From: a virus
DNA: 30,465 nt
IMG/VR virus record: IMGVR_UViG_3300032046_002091
Location: 1-30,465 of that record
Reading direction: 5' to 3' (one strand)
In this document: one piece after another, positions 10,334 through 18,689 of the stretch
Layout: the number at the start of each line of letters is the position of its first letter
Numbering within the stretch: position 1 is the stretch's first letter
Translations under genes and position numbers: made by a program
The notes under the pieces: model-generated
Databases searched by the model: none
Told to the model about the DNA's origin: nothing
Seen by the model: only the letters and a program-made list of their open reading frames with translations

Positions 10334-11822
10334 TGCCAGTAATAAACTTTCTCCTGATGATAAACGTAAATTATTAACCCTTATAGAAGAATCAAAACGT
10401 AGAGGTATTAATATTGATTTGAAGGACATATTATCAAGAGATGATAATACTAAAGTTCCTTTCTTTCGCGATCAAAATGGATATTTTCCAAAAAGAGATG
10501 GAAGACAATATAATCCTACAGAGGCGCAAAGAGGTTTCAATCAGAGTATCGCAAGGTTTGTCTCCTTTTGGGGTAGTAGAGGCTGTGGAAAAAGTTCCGG
10601 CGGGGCGCAGAAAGCCCTAGATAAAATTGATCGTGGCGAACCTGGAATGGTTCTCAATCCAGATTTTGAGAATTTCAAGACTTCGACATGGCCTGAATTT
10701 AGAGATTGGATACCTTGGAAGAATGTTGTACCCTCGCATCTTTATCGAGCAAACATAACTTGGGAACCAGCGAAACCTTTTGTTATGGTATTTAATAATG
10801 GGGCAAGAGTATTGTGTAAAGGTCTAAAAGACCCAAACTCAGCTAGAGGCCCCAATATGAATTGGCTCTGGTATGATGAGGCACAAAGAGATGAAACAGG
10901 TGAAGCCTGGAAAATCGCTGTGGCTTGTGTTCGTATTGGGATAGACCCGCAAGCATGGGTTACTTATACTCCTAGAGGCTCAGAACACTGGACAACTAAA
11001 TTCTTTTTGAATGAGGAAATTCCATTAGAAGTATTAACGTTATTTCAAGATTTAGGTGAAACCAGACCTTTATTAGAGACTTTTCATGAAACTATGATTG
11101 GTAATAAGGATAATCTTGATCCAGGTTTTTATGCTGCTATGATGATGGCATATAATGATCCAAATACTGTATATATGAAAGAGAGGGAGGTTTATGGTAA
11201 TGTGGCAGATGAAGGTGGCGCATTAGGTCATCGAGAATGGTTTGATAATAAAATTGTAGATATAACTCCTTTTGATATTGTTAGTAAGATACGATATTAC
11301 GATTTAGCCGGTTCTGAAAAGAAACTAAAGATTACTCGGCGCAAGAATGATCCTGATGAGAATGTAGGCACATTACTATCTTGGAGTGGTAAACGAGAAT
11401 TTTGTATAGAAGATCAGGAATATTGGCGAGAGGATTGGGCGGCTTTCAAGAAACATCTTGTTCGTATAGCAGAGAAGGATGGTTCTCTAGTCCGTATCTA
11501 TATAGAACAAGAACCTGGTGCTGGTGGCGTAAATCAAGTCGAAGAATTGAAACTCTATATTAAAGAGAATTGTCCTGTTCATGTGATAGTGGAAGGGCAT
11601 CGCCCTGAAGGGGATAAAGTAGTTCGTGCGCTTCCCTGGTTTGAAGAAGCAAAAAATGGTTTTATTTACTTGAAGAAAGGAATGTGGAATACAAAATTTC
11701 TAAATCAAGTCGCATCATTTCCTGTTGGTGTACATGATGATGGCATAGATAGCATGTCTGGTGCAAGACAAATTATCGCGCCGTTCAAAACTTGGAAGTC
11801 TTTAGAATTTCTTAGTTTATGA
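10320..11822 (+). CDS. terL: Terminase large subunit (packaging ATPase/nuclease)
   Basis: TerL pumps DNA into the prohead and cuts it. With the GTG start at 10320 it is 500 residues; GAGGAAGATA lies right before it, whereas the in-frame ATG at 10296 has no site. Walker A is FWGSRGCGKSSGG (about 83-95). Walker B is WLWYDEA (about 184-190), and a coupling motif (WVTYTPRGSEHW) follows. The C-terminal RNase H-like nuclease shows its acidic residues in YYDLAGSEKK, IYIEQEPGAGG and GVHDDGIDSMSGA. The gene is full length and lies between the putative TerS and the portal, interrupted downstream by an antisense HNH gene and a methyltransferase. Confidence 0.96.
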   Translation: MPIINASNKLSPDDKRKLLTLIEESKRRGINIDLKDILSRDDNTKVPFFRDQNGYFPKRDGRQYNPTEAQRGFNQSIARFVSFWGSRGCGKSSGGAQKALDKIDRGEPGMVLNPDFENFKTSTWPEFRDWIPWKNVVPSHLYRANITWEPAKPFVMVFNNGARVLCKGLKDPNSARGPNMNWLWYDEAQRDETGEAWKIAVACVRIGIDPQAWVTYTPRGSEHWTTKFFLNEEIPLEVLTLFQDLGETRPLLETFHETMIGNKDNLDPGFYAAMMMAYNDPNTVYMKEREVYGNVADEGGALGHREWFDNKIVDITPFDIVSKIRYYDLAGSEKKLKITRRKNDPDENVGTLLSWSGKREFCIEDQEYWREDWAAFKKHLVRIAEKDGSLVRIYIEQEPGAGGVNQVEELKLYIKENCPVHVIVEGHRPEGDKVVRALPWFEEAKNGFIYLKKGMWNTKFLNQVASFPVGVHDDGIDSMSGARQIIAPFKTWKSLEFLSL

Positions 11823-12413
11823 TTATCGTATTAAAAATTCTTTGTTACAATAAGGACATACTACTTTTCCATAGTGAGTTTTAAGCGTGACTAAATCTAA
11901 ATTTTCGATTCTGTTGTCACTTTTTATTCCGTTTCTGTGGTGTACTACTTCATATGATTCTAAATATCTACCCAAATGCTTTTCCATTATCAGACGATGT
12001 TCGGCAACATATTTATTTGTTTTATTTTTTATACTTGGGTGTTCAGGCATACGTATATATATGTATGGATTATCTTTACTTCCACTTTTATGTATTCCAC
12101 CATTCCATGCTGGATTGTTTTCTCGCATCTTCATTTTGGATGATTGTTCTTTAGTTTTGTCAGAATGTTTTTTGCCTAACATTCCACTATGCATCGTTCC
12201 GTTTTTCCATCTATTTTTGAGAGACTCTGATCGTTTTCTACGCCCATCTTCAGAAGTAACCCATTCTCTACGATCTATACCATTTCTTTGTAATATTCTT
12301 CTTATGGTAGACCGATCACAGTTTTTTATTGTGGATAGTTCTATTGAAGATTTCCCTGCTTCATATAGAGAGCAAATTTCTTTTTCTTGTGATAAATCAA
12401 AAAGTCTTTTCAT
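11823..12413 (-). CDS. HNH homing-type endonuclease inserted antisense (196 aa)
   Basis: Domain order: an N-terminal helix-turn-helix (KEICSLYEAGKSSIELSTIK, then CDRSTIRRILQRNGI), a NUMOD3-like DNA-binding linker (SGMLGKKHSDKTKEQSSKMK), then an HNH core (KYVAEHRLIMEKHLGRYLES, then YEVVHHRNGIKSDNRIENL) and a final CPYCNKEF. The layout is that of phage homing endonucleases, which cut a target lacking the element and spread by repair. The gene is opposite to its neighbours. Its stop codon abuts the TerL stop with no spacer, and GGAGACAACA precedes the ATG at 12411. It is the only leftward gene in the head module, a good sign of insertion. Confidence 0.9.
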   Translation of the reverse strand: MKRLFDLSQEKEICSLYEAGKSSIELSTIKNCDRSTIRRILQRNGIDRREWVTSEDGRRKRSESLKNRWKNGTMHSGMLGKKHSDKTKEQSSKMKMRENNPAWNGGIHKSGSKDNPYIYIRMPEHPSIKNKTNKYVAEHRLIMEKHLGRYLESYEVVHHRNGIKSDNRIENLDLVTLKTHYGKVVCPYCNKEFLIR

Positions 12414-12496
12414 TGTTGTCTCCAATGCATATTATATCACCATTTATAACATGAAAAGAATGGCAGATCGTTTATTGCACCCTAAAAGGAGATAAT

Positions 12497-13243
12497 ATGA
12501 AATATCCAGATGATTTCATTAATAAGATTATCTGTGGGGATTGTTTGGAAATAATGAAAGATATACCTGATAATTCTATTGATGCAATTATTACAGATTT
12601 ACCTTATGGAACAACCGAGTGTAAATGGGATGAGGTTATCCCATTTGAGCCTATGTGGAAAGAAATAAACCGTTTGTTAAGTCCCTACGGAGTGTTTATT
12701 ACTACAGCGAGCCAACCATTTACAAGCAAGTTAATAACGAGTAACCTTCCAATGTTTAAGCATGAATGGATATGGATTAAGAATCGAGGAAGTAATTTTG
12801 CTAATACGATCAGAGAACCTATGAAAGAACATGAAAGCATTCTTGTTTTTGCCCATAATTGTTGGAAATATCATAAACAAATGCAGGAGCGCAGTGGAGG
12901 AGGCATAGAGCGGTCTAAATATCCTGTGGAGTTTAATTCTCAGCCTAGGGAAGGAACAAGAGAGTTTGAAGGTGTGCCACATCACAAAATAGAGAAGTTA
13001 CGAGTTCCGTCTAGCTGGCAAAAATTTAATGTTGAGGTTGGGTTTCATCCAACACAAAAGCCTGTTGCTTTATATGAATATATAGTTAGAACATATACAG
13101 AAACAAATAACATTGTGTTAGACTTTGCTGTGGGTTCTGGAACTACCGCAATTGCTTGTATGAACACAAATCGAAGATTTATTGGTATTGAGAAAGAACA
13201 GAAGTATGTAGATGTCTCAAATGCCCGTTTGAGTGCGTTATAA
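12497..13243 (+). CDS. DNA methyltransferase, beta-class (248 aa)
   Basis: Motif order shows a beta-class DNA methyltransferase: catalytic motif IV (TDLPYGTTECKWDE, residues 33-46) comes first and the SAM-binding motif I (LDFAVGSGTTAIACM, 208-222) is C-terminal, with HPTQKP at 184-189 just before it. DLPYG in place of (D/N/S)PPY is a known variant. Beta-class enzymes methylate the N6 of adenine or N4 of cytosine; the target sequence cannot be read from the protein. AAAAGGAGATAAT precedes the ATG. There is no partner restriction enzyme, so it is an orphan, probably protecting phage DNA or marking it for packaging (inference). Confidence 0.93.
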   Translation: MKYPDDFINKIICGDCLEIMKDIPDNSIDAIITDLPYGTTECKWDEVIPFEPMWKEINRLLSPYGVFITTASQPFTSKLITSNLPMFKHEWIWIKNRGSNFANTIREPMKEHESILVFAHNCWKYHKQMQERSGGGIERSKYPVEFNSQPREGTREFEGVPHHKIEKLRVPSSWQKFNVEVGFHPTQKPVALYEYIVRTYTETNNIVLDFAVGSGTTAIACMNTNRRFIGIEKEQKYVDVSNARLSAL

Positions 13244-13279
13244 TATGCACAGGATTTATCCGATTTATTAAGGTGAACT

Positions 13280-14800
13280 ATGCCTCGAACTAAAAAAACA
13301 GCTCCCGCAGTTGATCATGAAAAAGGCCAAAGAAGTCTGGAACTGCCAGAAATTTGGTTTAATCGTGTTTTGCCTCAATGGAGGCAACCTGATTGGCTTC
13401 ATGCTAATGCGTGGCGGCAGGTGGTTGTCAATCAACCCTTTGCCATGATTTGCCGTGAAACTATTATGGCTAATATCCTCAATCTGGATTATAAGATTGA
13501 TGCCAGAGATTCTAATCGTAGAGATGAGTTAGCAGAAGAACGCAAATATTACGAAAAATTACTTGCGGATGATGGGGATTTTGATTGGAGTACCCGTTTA
13601 GAGTGGTTGTTACAAGATTACCTTGATATTCCATTTGGTGCAGGCGCGGAAATTGGACGTGAGGGTGATAGCCCTGAGGGGAAGGTAATGTGGATCGAAC
13701 CTTTGGATGGCGGAACATTATTTCCCTGGCCTAATAAAGATTATCCCGTAGGTCAGTCTTTATATCAAAATGTTGCAGATGTGGTTTTCTTCCCCTATTA
13801 CGCTATCAATCGCCTCTATATGACCCCTCGTACTTTGATTACACGTAAAGGTTGGGGTTGTGCGCCTCCTGAGAAGATATTTTTGTCTTTGGAATTGCTC
13901 AATCGTGGTGATAGATATTATGCAAATCTACTCTTGGATACACCAGAAGTGGGTATCCTTGATTTAGGCAATATCTCAAAGGAAAGTGCGGAGAATTGGG
14001 TCAAATCTTGGAAAACGATGTTGGTTGGGATTGATCCATTCAAAGTGCCTGTATTATATGAACATGATACTGAAGCAAAATTTATATCCTTTACTCGTTC
14101 ACCAACCGAGTTGATGTTCGATAAAGCGACAATGAAATATGCTTCTATCTGTTGCGCCGGATATGGAATGAGTTTATCAGATATTGGCATTCAAGCAGTA
14201 TCTAGTGGTGGAGAAACTTTGGCTGGTTCTATTCGCCAGGAACGAAAAACTAAGAGAACGGGATTTGGTAGAGCGAAGAAGGCTACGGAAGCCTTTTTCA
14301 ATCGCATTATTCATCCAGAATTGAAACTCAAATTCATTGATATGGATGATGAAGTTAGTGTAGCACTGGGTAGAGCAAGATTAGCGACGGCTACTGCAAT
14401 GGGGTTATGGATTGATAAACGTGTTCTTACTCCCCAAGAGGGTAGGTTACAAATAATCGCTGATGGTTTGATTGATATTTCTGTGCCGGAGAAAATACCA
14501 GAAAAAGACTTTGATATTTTGCCTGTATCTGCCCCCCCGTTGGGCGGTGGAAATACTGCCAACAAACGGCCTGGGATGTTAGGAAAACCTGTTCCTCCGT
14601 CTGCGGGTGGACATGGAGAGGCCAAATCAGAAGCATTAGAAGCGGCATTGAAAGTTCCCGATTTCAAATCTATCTATGATGAATTAGATAATAATTGGGA
14701 GAATTTATCTGAGGAGGATCAAAATTCTGCTTTAGGCGAGATTAATAAGTTTTTGGATGAAATAGTAACAGAACAAGATGTTATAATTGAACAAGATTAG
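13280..14800 (+). CDS. Portal protein (506 aa)
   Basis: The dodecameric portal ring is the DNA entry vertex of the capsid. The sequence has portal features: an N-terminal region before the wing (RQVVVNQPFAMICRETIMAN), a Gly-rich turn (FGAGAEIGREGD), and a clamp/stem-like stretch (CAGYGMSLSDIGI, GGETLAGSIRQERKTKRTGF, FFNRIIHPELKLKF). A disordered Pro/Gly-rich C-terminus follows (PPLGGGNTANKRPGMLGKPV). The length of 506 and the place between terminase and capsid genes agree. GGTGAACT precedes the ATG. The assignment rests on position plus these motifs. Confidence 0.85.
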   Translation: MPRTKKTAPAVDHEKGQRSLELPEIWFNRVLPQWRQPDWLHANAWRQVVVNQPFAMICRETIMANILNLDYKIDARDSNRRDELAEERKYYEKLLADDGDFDWSTRLEWLLQDYLDIPFGAGAEIGREGDSPEGKVMWIEPLDGGTLFPWPNKDYPVGQSLYQNVADVVFFPYYAINRLYMTPRTLITRKGWGCAPPEKIFLSLELLNRGDRYYANLLLDTPEVGILDLGNISKESAENWVKSWKTMLVGIDPFKVPVLYEHDTEAKFISFTRSPTELMFDKATMKYASICCAGYGMSLSDIGIQAVSSGGETLAGSIRQERKTKRTGFGRAKKATEAFFNRIIHPELKLKFIDMDDEVSVALGRARLATATAMGLWIDKRVLTPQEGRLQIIADGLIDISVPEKIPEKDFDILPVSAPPLGGGNTANKRPGMLGKPVPPSAGGHGEAKSEALEAALKVPDFKSIYDELDNNWENLSEEDQNSALGEINKFLDEIVTEQDVIIEQD

Positions 14801-14810
14801 GAGATATAAT

Positions 14811-15077
14811 ATGGCACGAGGTAGACCAAGAAAAATAACTGATGAAAATACAATTCTTAAGGAGATTAATGTAATGGAAACTAAAGTACACGTTGTAGTT
14901 CGATTTTTGAGCCGGATGAATCGTAGTAATGATAAGACGGGGGAAATTTCTGGCGCTGATTTGGATATATGGTTAACTGAATGGTATGAAAAAGGATACC
15001 GAATAGTTACATCAAATTATATTGGTGATGCACCGGAAGGTCATGGGATTTTGATTGTTATGCAAAAAGAAACATGA
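14811..15077 (+). CDS. Small hypothetical protein with AT-hook-like N-terminus (88 aa)
   Basis: The N-terminus MARGRPRKI contains the Arg-Gly-Arg-Pro core of an AT-hook, the minor-groove DNA-binding motif. The rest (KVHVVVRFLSRMNRSNDKTG, then GADLDIWLTEWYEKGYRIVT) looks like a compact alpha/beta fold. I chose the ATG at 14811, which has TAGGAGATATAAT upstream; a longer reading overlaps the portal. It sits between portal and capsid genes but is not a recognised head protein. Confidence 0.7.
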   Translation: MARGRPRKITDENTILKEINVMETKVHVVVRFLSRMNRSNDKTGEISGADLDIWLTEWYEKGYRIVTSNYIGDAPEGHGILIVMQKET

Positions 15078-15397
15078 CGGATTATTTCATCTATTGTGTG
15101 GTAGGTAGGATACTTATTTATATAATCCAGAAAGCCTCTCCGTCCTATCTACCTCTTATAAAGAGTGAAAAATGGAAAGACTTTCTGACGCAGTTATTTG
15201 GATGTGCTTTATGCTTGGGGGTTTGGATTTACACCATCTTGGCATGGTGGCTAAATATAAATGTGTTATATGAATATGTATCTGTTTCGGTGCTATCGGG
15301 AATAGTAACTGGAATAATTACAAGTTTCTTAGTGTGGCTGATCGTAGATGGATTCAAGGGAAAATTCCAAATTATTTGGATCAAGTCACAGGAGTAA
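15074..15397 (+). CDS. DUF1360-like membrane protein (107 aa)
   Basis: A membrane protein with about three hydrophobic segments: residues 3-18, 41-60 (FGCALCLGVWIYTILAWWLN) and 71-92 (VSVLSGIVTGIITSFLVWLI). The C-x2-C-x-G-V-W motif in the second segment is characteristic of the DUF1360 family, common in phages and in Gram-positive bacteria; its function is not established. The ATG overlaps the upstream TGA (ATGA). Why a membrane protein sits within the capsid module is not clear. Confidence 0.72.
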   Translation: MTDYFIYCVVGRILIYIIQKASPSYLPLIKSEKWKDFLTQLFGCALCLGVWIYTILAWWLNINVLYEYVSVSVLSGIVTGIITSFLVWLIVDGFKGKFQIIWIKSQE

Positions 15398-15400
15398 CAC

Positions 15401-16918
15401 ATGCCTTGGTCAGTTGGAGATGTTGATAAACATAATAAAGGTTTGTCTCCCAACCAGAAAAAACAATGGGTTGCCGTTGCTAATGATGCTTTAAAGCGTT
15501 GTGAGGCGAAGGGTGGCAAAGATTGTGATGCTCATGCTATTAGACAAGCTAATGCGGCAGTAGCAAAGTCTAACATCGTTGAGTTCTCTTTGACTATTCG
15601 TGCGGCACATTTTGATGAAGCAACACAGGAAATGCGCTGGAAAGCAGATGCAAGCGATATAGATAACGATACTTATAATGATAATATGACGTTTGAATTG
15701 TTTGGTGACTTTATTCAACGTATTGAAAGTAAAGAAAGACCACCAGAAGTATTTTGTAGTGAGTTTTGGTCGGGAGGTATGCCATATCTTTCTGTGTCAC
15801 ATTATGATGATTTGAATGGAGATGGTGTACCTGGTATTCCTGATGTAGTTTATATGGATGGTAAAATATTAAAAGCAAAGGGTAAATACTTTGATACTCC
15901 GTTAGGTAGGGCATGTTTCAAATCTGTATGTGAATCATTACATACTACTCCCGAAAAGCCTGTACGAATAAGTATTGCTTTTTATGATTATATGCACAAA
16001 CACAAATCTACTGGCACTATTTTTGAGCGAAAATCTTTGGATGATTCATGCAAAGAATGTTTACGAGAAGCGGTAGATAAGTTTTTAGATGGCAAGGAAT
16101 CGGATGGGAAAGAATATTTACGTGGTCATTTGATTCATCTTGCCCATACACGTGTGCCAGTAAATAAGCGCACAAACATGGAGGTAGATAGGTCTATGAC
16201 CACACAAAAAGAAGACGCCACATCCATTATTGGTGAAGAACTCGCTAAGGAATTGGATGAAAAAGAAAAGGCAATGATTGGCAAGAGTGAAACCCTTGAA
16301 AATACTAATAGTCTTGTTTTCAAGGCCGAAGAAGATAAATGTCCTAAATGTGGTAAGAAACTAGTAGATGGCAAATGCCCTGAATGTAGTAAGGAAGAAG
16401 TTGAAGAGGGTTGCGGCGATAAGAAGAAAAAGAAGTCCGATTACGATTTTGCTCCATTAGAATCCAAAGTTGACAAGATGTTATCTATTCTTACTGCGCC
16501 AGAAGAACCAAAACCTGCTCATGTTTTGGATGAATCTTTTAATCAATTCAAGAATGATTTTGATTCTGTTATGCTTTCTGATACTACAGTCGAAGAGAAA
16601 CTTCGCTCTCTGCAAGACCCCATTAATGCTGTAGGTAATACCGTCATTTCTGTGGTAAAGGCAGAATCAAAGCCAGTTACTCCTGAGAAAGTTGAATCAG
16701 ACAAACTGAATCAATTGACTGAACTTGTGGCTTCTTTAGCGCAAAGAATGGAATTGATTTCTACTCAACTAAGCAATCCTCAGGTAAAGCGTGAATCTGT
16801 GGTAACTACACCTGCTGTACCACAACGCAGAAACATTTCACTGCCGCCAGAATTGCTTGCCAAGAAAACTGAAAGCATTACACCGAAACTACATGATATT
16901 ATTATGAAAACAGTGTAG
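15401..16918 (+). CDS. ChaB-domain / prohead protease / zinc ribbon / scaffold fusion (505 aa)
   Basis: Domains in order: a ChaB-like segment (residues about 5-57, GLSPNQKKQWVAVANDALKR and AHAIRQANAAVAKS); a prohead serine protease-like domain (about 60-260) with a candidate catalytic His134 in LSVSHYDDLNGDG and Ser191 in PVRISIAFYDY; a zinc ribbon (CPKCGKK...KCPECSKE, about 314-332); then a helical, charged C-terminal part (about 350-505) with coiled-coil segments, as in scaffolds. Prohead proteases cleave the scaffold and the capsid delta domain after assembly. The position directly before the capsid gene, as in HK97-type phages, supports this. No separate scaffold gene is visible, so both roles may be in one chain. 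The promoter-proximal start is at 15401 after CAGGAGTAACAC. Confidence 0.78.
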   Translation: MPWSVGDVDKHNKGLSPNQKKQWVAVANDALKRCEAKGGKDCDAHAIRQANAAVAKSNIVEFSLTIRAAHFDEATQEMRWKADASDIDNDTYNDNMTFELFGDFIQRIESKERPPEVFCSEFWSGGMPYLSVSHYDDLNGDGVPGIPDVVYMDGKILKAKGKYFDTPLGRACFKSVCESLHTTPEKPVRISIAFYDYMHKHKSTGTIFERKSLDDSCKECLREAVDKFLDGKESDGKEYLRGHLIHLAHTRVPVNKRTNMEVDRSMTTQKEDATSIIGEELAKELDEKEKAMIGKSETLENTNSLVFKAEEDKCPKCGKKLVDGKCPECSKEEVEEGCGDKKKKKSDYDFAPLESKVDKMLSILTAPEEPKPAHVLDESFNQFKNDFDSVMLSDTTVEEKLRSLQDPINAVGNTVISVVKAESKPVTPEKVESDKLNQLTELVASLAQRMELISTQLSNPQVKRESVVTTPAVPQRRNISLPPELLAKKTESITPKLHDIIMKTV

Positions 16919-16925
16919 TAAAAAG

Positions 16926-16934
16926 TGATAAAAT
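16926..16934 (+). promoter_or_regulatory. Candidate extended -10 promoter for the capsid gene
   Basis: TGATAAAAT provides a TAAAAT -10 box (16929-16934) with upstream TG. No clear -35. It would give a leader of about 90 bases before the capsid ATG, containing a CGAAC-ATAG-GTTCG hairpin (16967-16980) and a repeated CATAGGT (16971, 16988). A separate strong message for the capsid gene is common in phages. Confidence 0.4.
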
Positions 16935-17028
16935 AGACATATAACGTCTGGTTAAGCCGTTTGCGTCGAACATAGGTTCGGTCAAGCATAGGTGTCGGAC
17001 AAGAGACTAAAAAATTTTGGAGGACACA

Positions 17029-18225
17029 ATGCCTGAACCCATTTTAAATTTAGGCGAAGATGCTGCCGTAACAAAAGCATTTATTCAGGGTGAAGTTCAG
17101 CGGATTGCTGACCCTGTATTGACTATTACAACTCCGCTAACGCCTCAGGATTTTACTGCACAATATCCTACTCCGCTCGATGTAACAGAAATTTTGGATA
17201 TGTGTGAAGAGTTAGGTGTTTGGCGGGCAATTCCCGAACAACGAACTCAGTTACATACTTATACCTGGCGGGAAATGACTAATCTTCAGTTCTCCGGCAC
17301 ACTTGGCGGACAGACAGATATTGCTTTCGCTGATGGTGCTTGTCCAGAACATTATGTTCATCAAGGTGCAAACAGTTCCGTAACCCTCAAGAATATTGGT
17401 GCTAGAAAAGTTCTCGGCGTTTCCGATATTATGCACTCTGCTGCTATTGCCGGTGCAAACTGGAATGGTATCAATACGCTCGTTGGGCCTAATGCCGCAT
17501 CTGCTGGACTTCCTGGTGGAGACCCCGTAGGGACATTCACACGTGAGCATGTAGCCAATCTCAAGGAAAAAGAAGTTCGTTTGGGCATGACTCTGGTGAT
17601 GAATGGTTGGGATCGCCTTCTAATTCAAGGTGACGCCGCCACTCGCGCTTTAGAGTTCAATGGTATCGAGAACTGGGCTTCCGGCACTTCTGCCGGTGCT
17701 TGTATGCACACGAACGACAACTCTGCTTCAGGTACTTTCTCAGCTCTTAGCTTTGATCGTTTCTTAGCAGAAAGTTGTGCTAAACCCACCCACTTGTTTG
17801 GACACCCTCAGGCTTTACAAGAAGTGATGGCTGCATATTTCCAGTTAGGTTTTGCTCAGTCCCAGACAATTAACTTTACTTCTGGAACCCGCCTCACCCC
17901 TGGATATAACTTTGCAGGACAGGTGAATACGGGTGTTGGTTTGCTGCAAGTCGTAGCGGACAACAATTTCCGTAGAACCACATCAAGTTCAACCACATTC
18001 CAAGCAGACATTTGGGCATTCCGAATGGTACATAACGGAGAACCGTTGGTGTACAAGATGACTCAAATTCCTTTGGGATTGACTGATCTAACCCCAGGTT
18101 GTACGGCAATCCAATTCCAGATTTGGGCTAAGACTGCTCTGGTAATTAAGGCTTGCTGTATGCACGGAAGGTACATTTCGCAATATACGGGAAGAGTGGT
18201 CTCAACGTGCACAGTCATAGGTTAG
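17029..18225 (+). CDS. Major capsid protein (HK97-fold type, 398 aa)
   Basis: The major capsid protein builds the icosahedral shell. The 398-residue product, with the start at 17029 after TTTTGGAGGACACA, has the features of a phage shell protein: an N-terminal extension, IPEQRTQLHTYTWREM (about 71-86), the long helix region TREHVANLKEKEVRLGMTLV (about 169-188), a Gly/Ala-rich variable centre, and a beta-rich C-terminus. Codon choice is biased to GC-ending codons (GCC, GGC, ACC, CTC), more than in its neighbours, as expected for the most expressed gene. It follows the protease/scaffold and precedes a hairpin terminator. The family resembles SU10/N4-type capsid proteins, but I cannot settle this by eye. 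Confidence 0.85.
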   Translation: MPEPILNLGEDAAVTKAFIQGEVQRIADPVLTITTPLTPQDFTAQYPTPLDVTEILDMCEELGVWRAIPEQRTQLHTYTWREMTNLQFSGTLGGQTDIAFADGACPEHYVHQGANSSVTLKNIGARKVLGVSDIMHSAAIAGANWNGINTLVGPNAASAGLPGGDPVGTFTREHVANLKEKEVRLGMTLVMNGWDRLLIQGDAATRALEFNGIENWASGTSAGACMHTNDNSASGTFSALSFDRFLAESCAKPTHLFGHPQALQEVMAAYFQLGFAQSQTINFTSGTRLTPGYNFAGQVNTGVGLLQVVADNNFRRTTSSSTTFQADIWAFRMVHNGEPLVYKMTQIPLGLTDLTPGCTAIQFQIWAKTALVIKACCMHGRYISQYTGRVVSTCTVIG

Positions 18226-18334
18226 TCCTTGACAACCAGTAAAATAGTGGTATCGGGACTGTTTTGCCCTTTTCATAGTCTGGCGAGAGCGTAGAAATCG
18301 GCTCACAATTATTCTTTCATATCCTCCCCCTAGA

Positions 18335-18370
18335 GACGCTACAGTCTTTTCCTCCTTTCACTGTAGCGTC
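18335..18370 (+). terminator. Hairpin terminator after the capsid gene
   Basis: GACGCTACAG (18335-18344) and CTGTAGCGTC (18361-18370) form a perfect 10-bp stem around a 16-base pyrimidine-rich loop, followed by TTGCATTTG, a weak U-tract. It lies about 110 bases past the capsid stop codon. It may be a partial terminator or a processing/stability hairpin. The next gene has its own TATAAT directly after it (18383-18388). Confidence 0.65.
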
Positions 18371-18382
18371 TTGCATTTGCGG

Positions 18383-18388
18383 TATAAT
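18383..18388 (+). promoter_or_regulatory. Candidate -10 box upstream of the DUF5659-like gene
   Basis: A perfect TATAAT 13 bases after the terminator stem and about 20 bases before the ATG at 18409. No good -35 is present at 16-18 bases, where the terminator stem lies, so promoter strength is doubtful. Confidence 0.35.
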
Positions 18389-18408
18389 ATTCTGAAAGGA
18401 TAAAGACT

Positions 18409-18687
18409 ATGAATGAAAAACAGACATCAGATATGTATTTAGCCGCAACCTTGGTAGCTTATGGGGCAGAAATAGACACTGTAAATCGAGACGACATCAA
18501 GAGACAAATGTTCTTATTCAAAACCCTTCCTGTTGTTGTTTGGGTATTTTTAGATGATAAAGTAATCTCACAGAAAGTTTCCGCAATTCCCGAAATAAAA
18601 GCTCTAATGGTAAGCGAAAGATTGCTTTACCCACCCAATTTTGTCAATGCAATCAAATCTGTAAAATCTTATTTATATGCAGAGTAA
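18409..18687 (+). CDS. DUF5659-like small protein (92 aa)
   Basis: The product follows the pattern of DUF5659: TSDMYLAATLVAYGAEIDTV (about 6-25, 'TsdlylAaxLlaxGxxl'), a strand pair (VVVWVFLDD) and a C-terminal basic segment (PPNFVNAIKSVKSYLYAE). The family is common in phage genomes near capsid and tail-joining genes and has no known function. GAAAGGATAAAGACT precedes the ATG. The position after the capsid gene suggests a virion-related or DNA-related role, which is inference. Confidence 0.75.
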   Translation: MNEKQTSDMYLAATLVAYGAEIDTVNRDDIKRQMFLFKTLPVVVWVFLDDKVISQKVSAIPEIKALMVSERLLYPPNFVNAIKSVKSYLYAE

Positions 18688-18689
18688 CT

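Noticed and set aside
11887-12495. A 202-codon rightward open frame opposite the homing-type endonuclease
   Set aside because: The antisense strand encodes a clear helix-turn-helix plus HNH protein with a ribosome binding site; the rightward frame is its low-complexity, Phe/Ser/Leu-rich shadow.
14311-14667. A 118-codon leftward frame opposite the portal gene
   Set aside because: It lies entirely within the portal coding sequence, lacks a ribosome binding site and is Pro/Gly/Ser-rich as an antisense shadow would be.
18228-18233. TTGACA after the capsid stop codon as a promoter
   Set aside because: No acceptable -10 box lies 15-19 bases downstream.
18371-18388. TTGCAT as the -35 for TATAAT at 18383
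   Set aside because: The spacing is only six bases; too short for a sigma-70 promoter.
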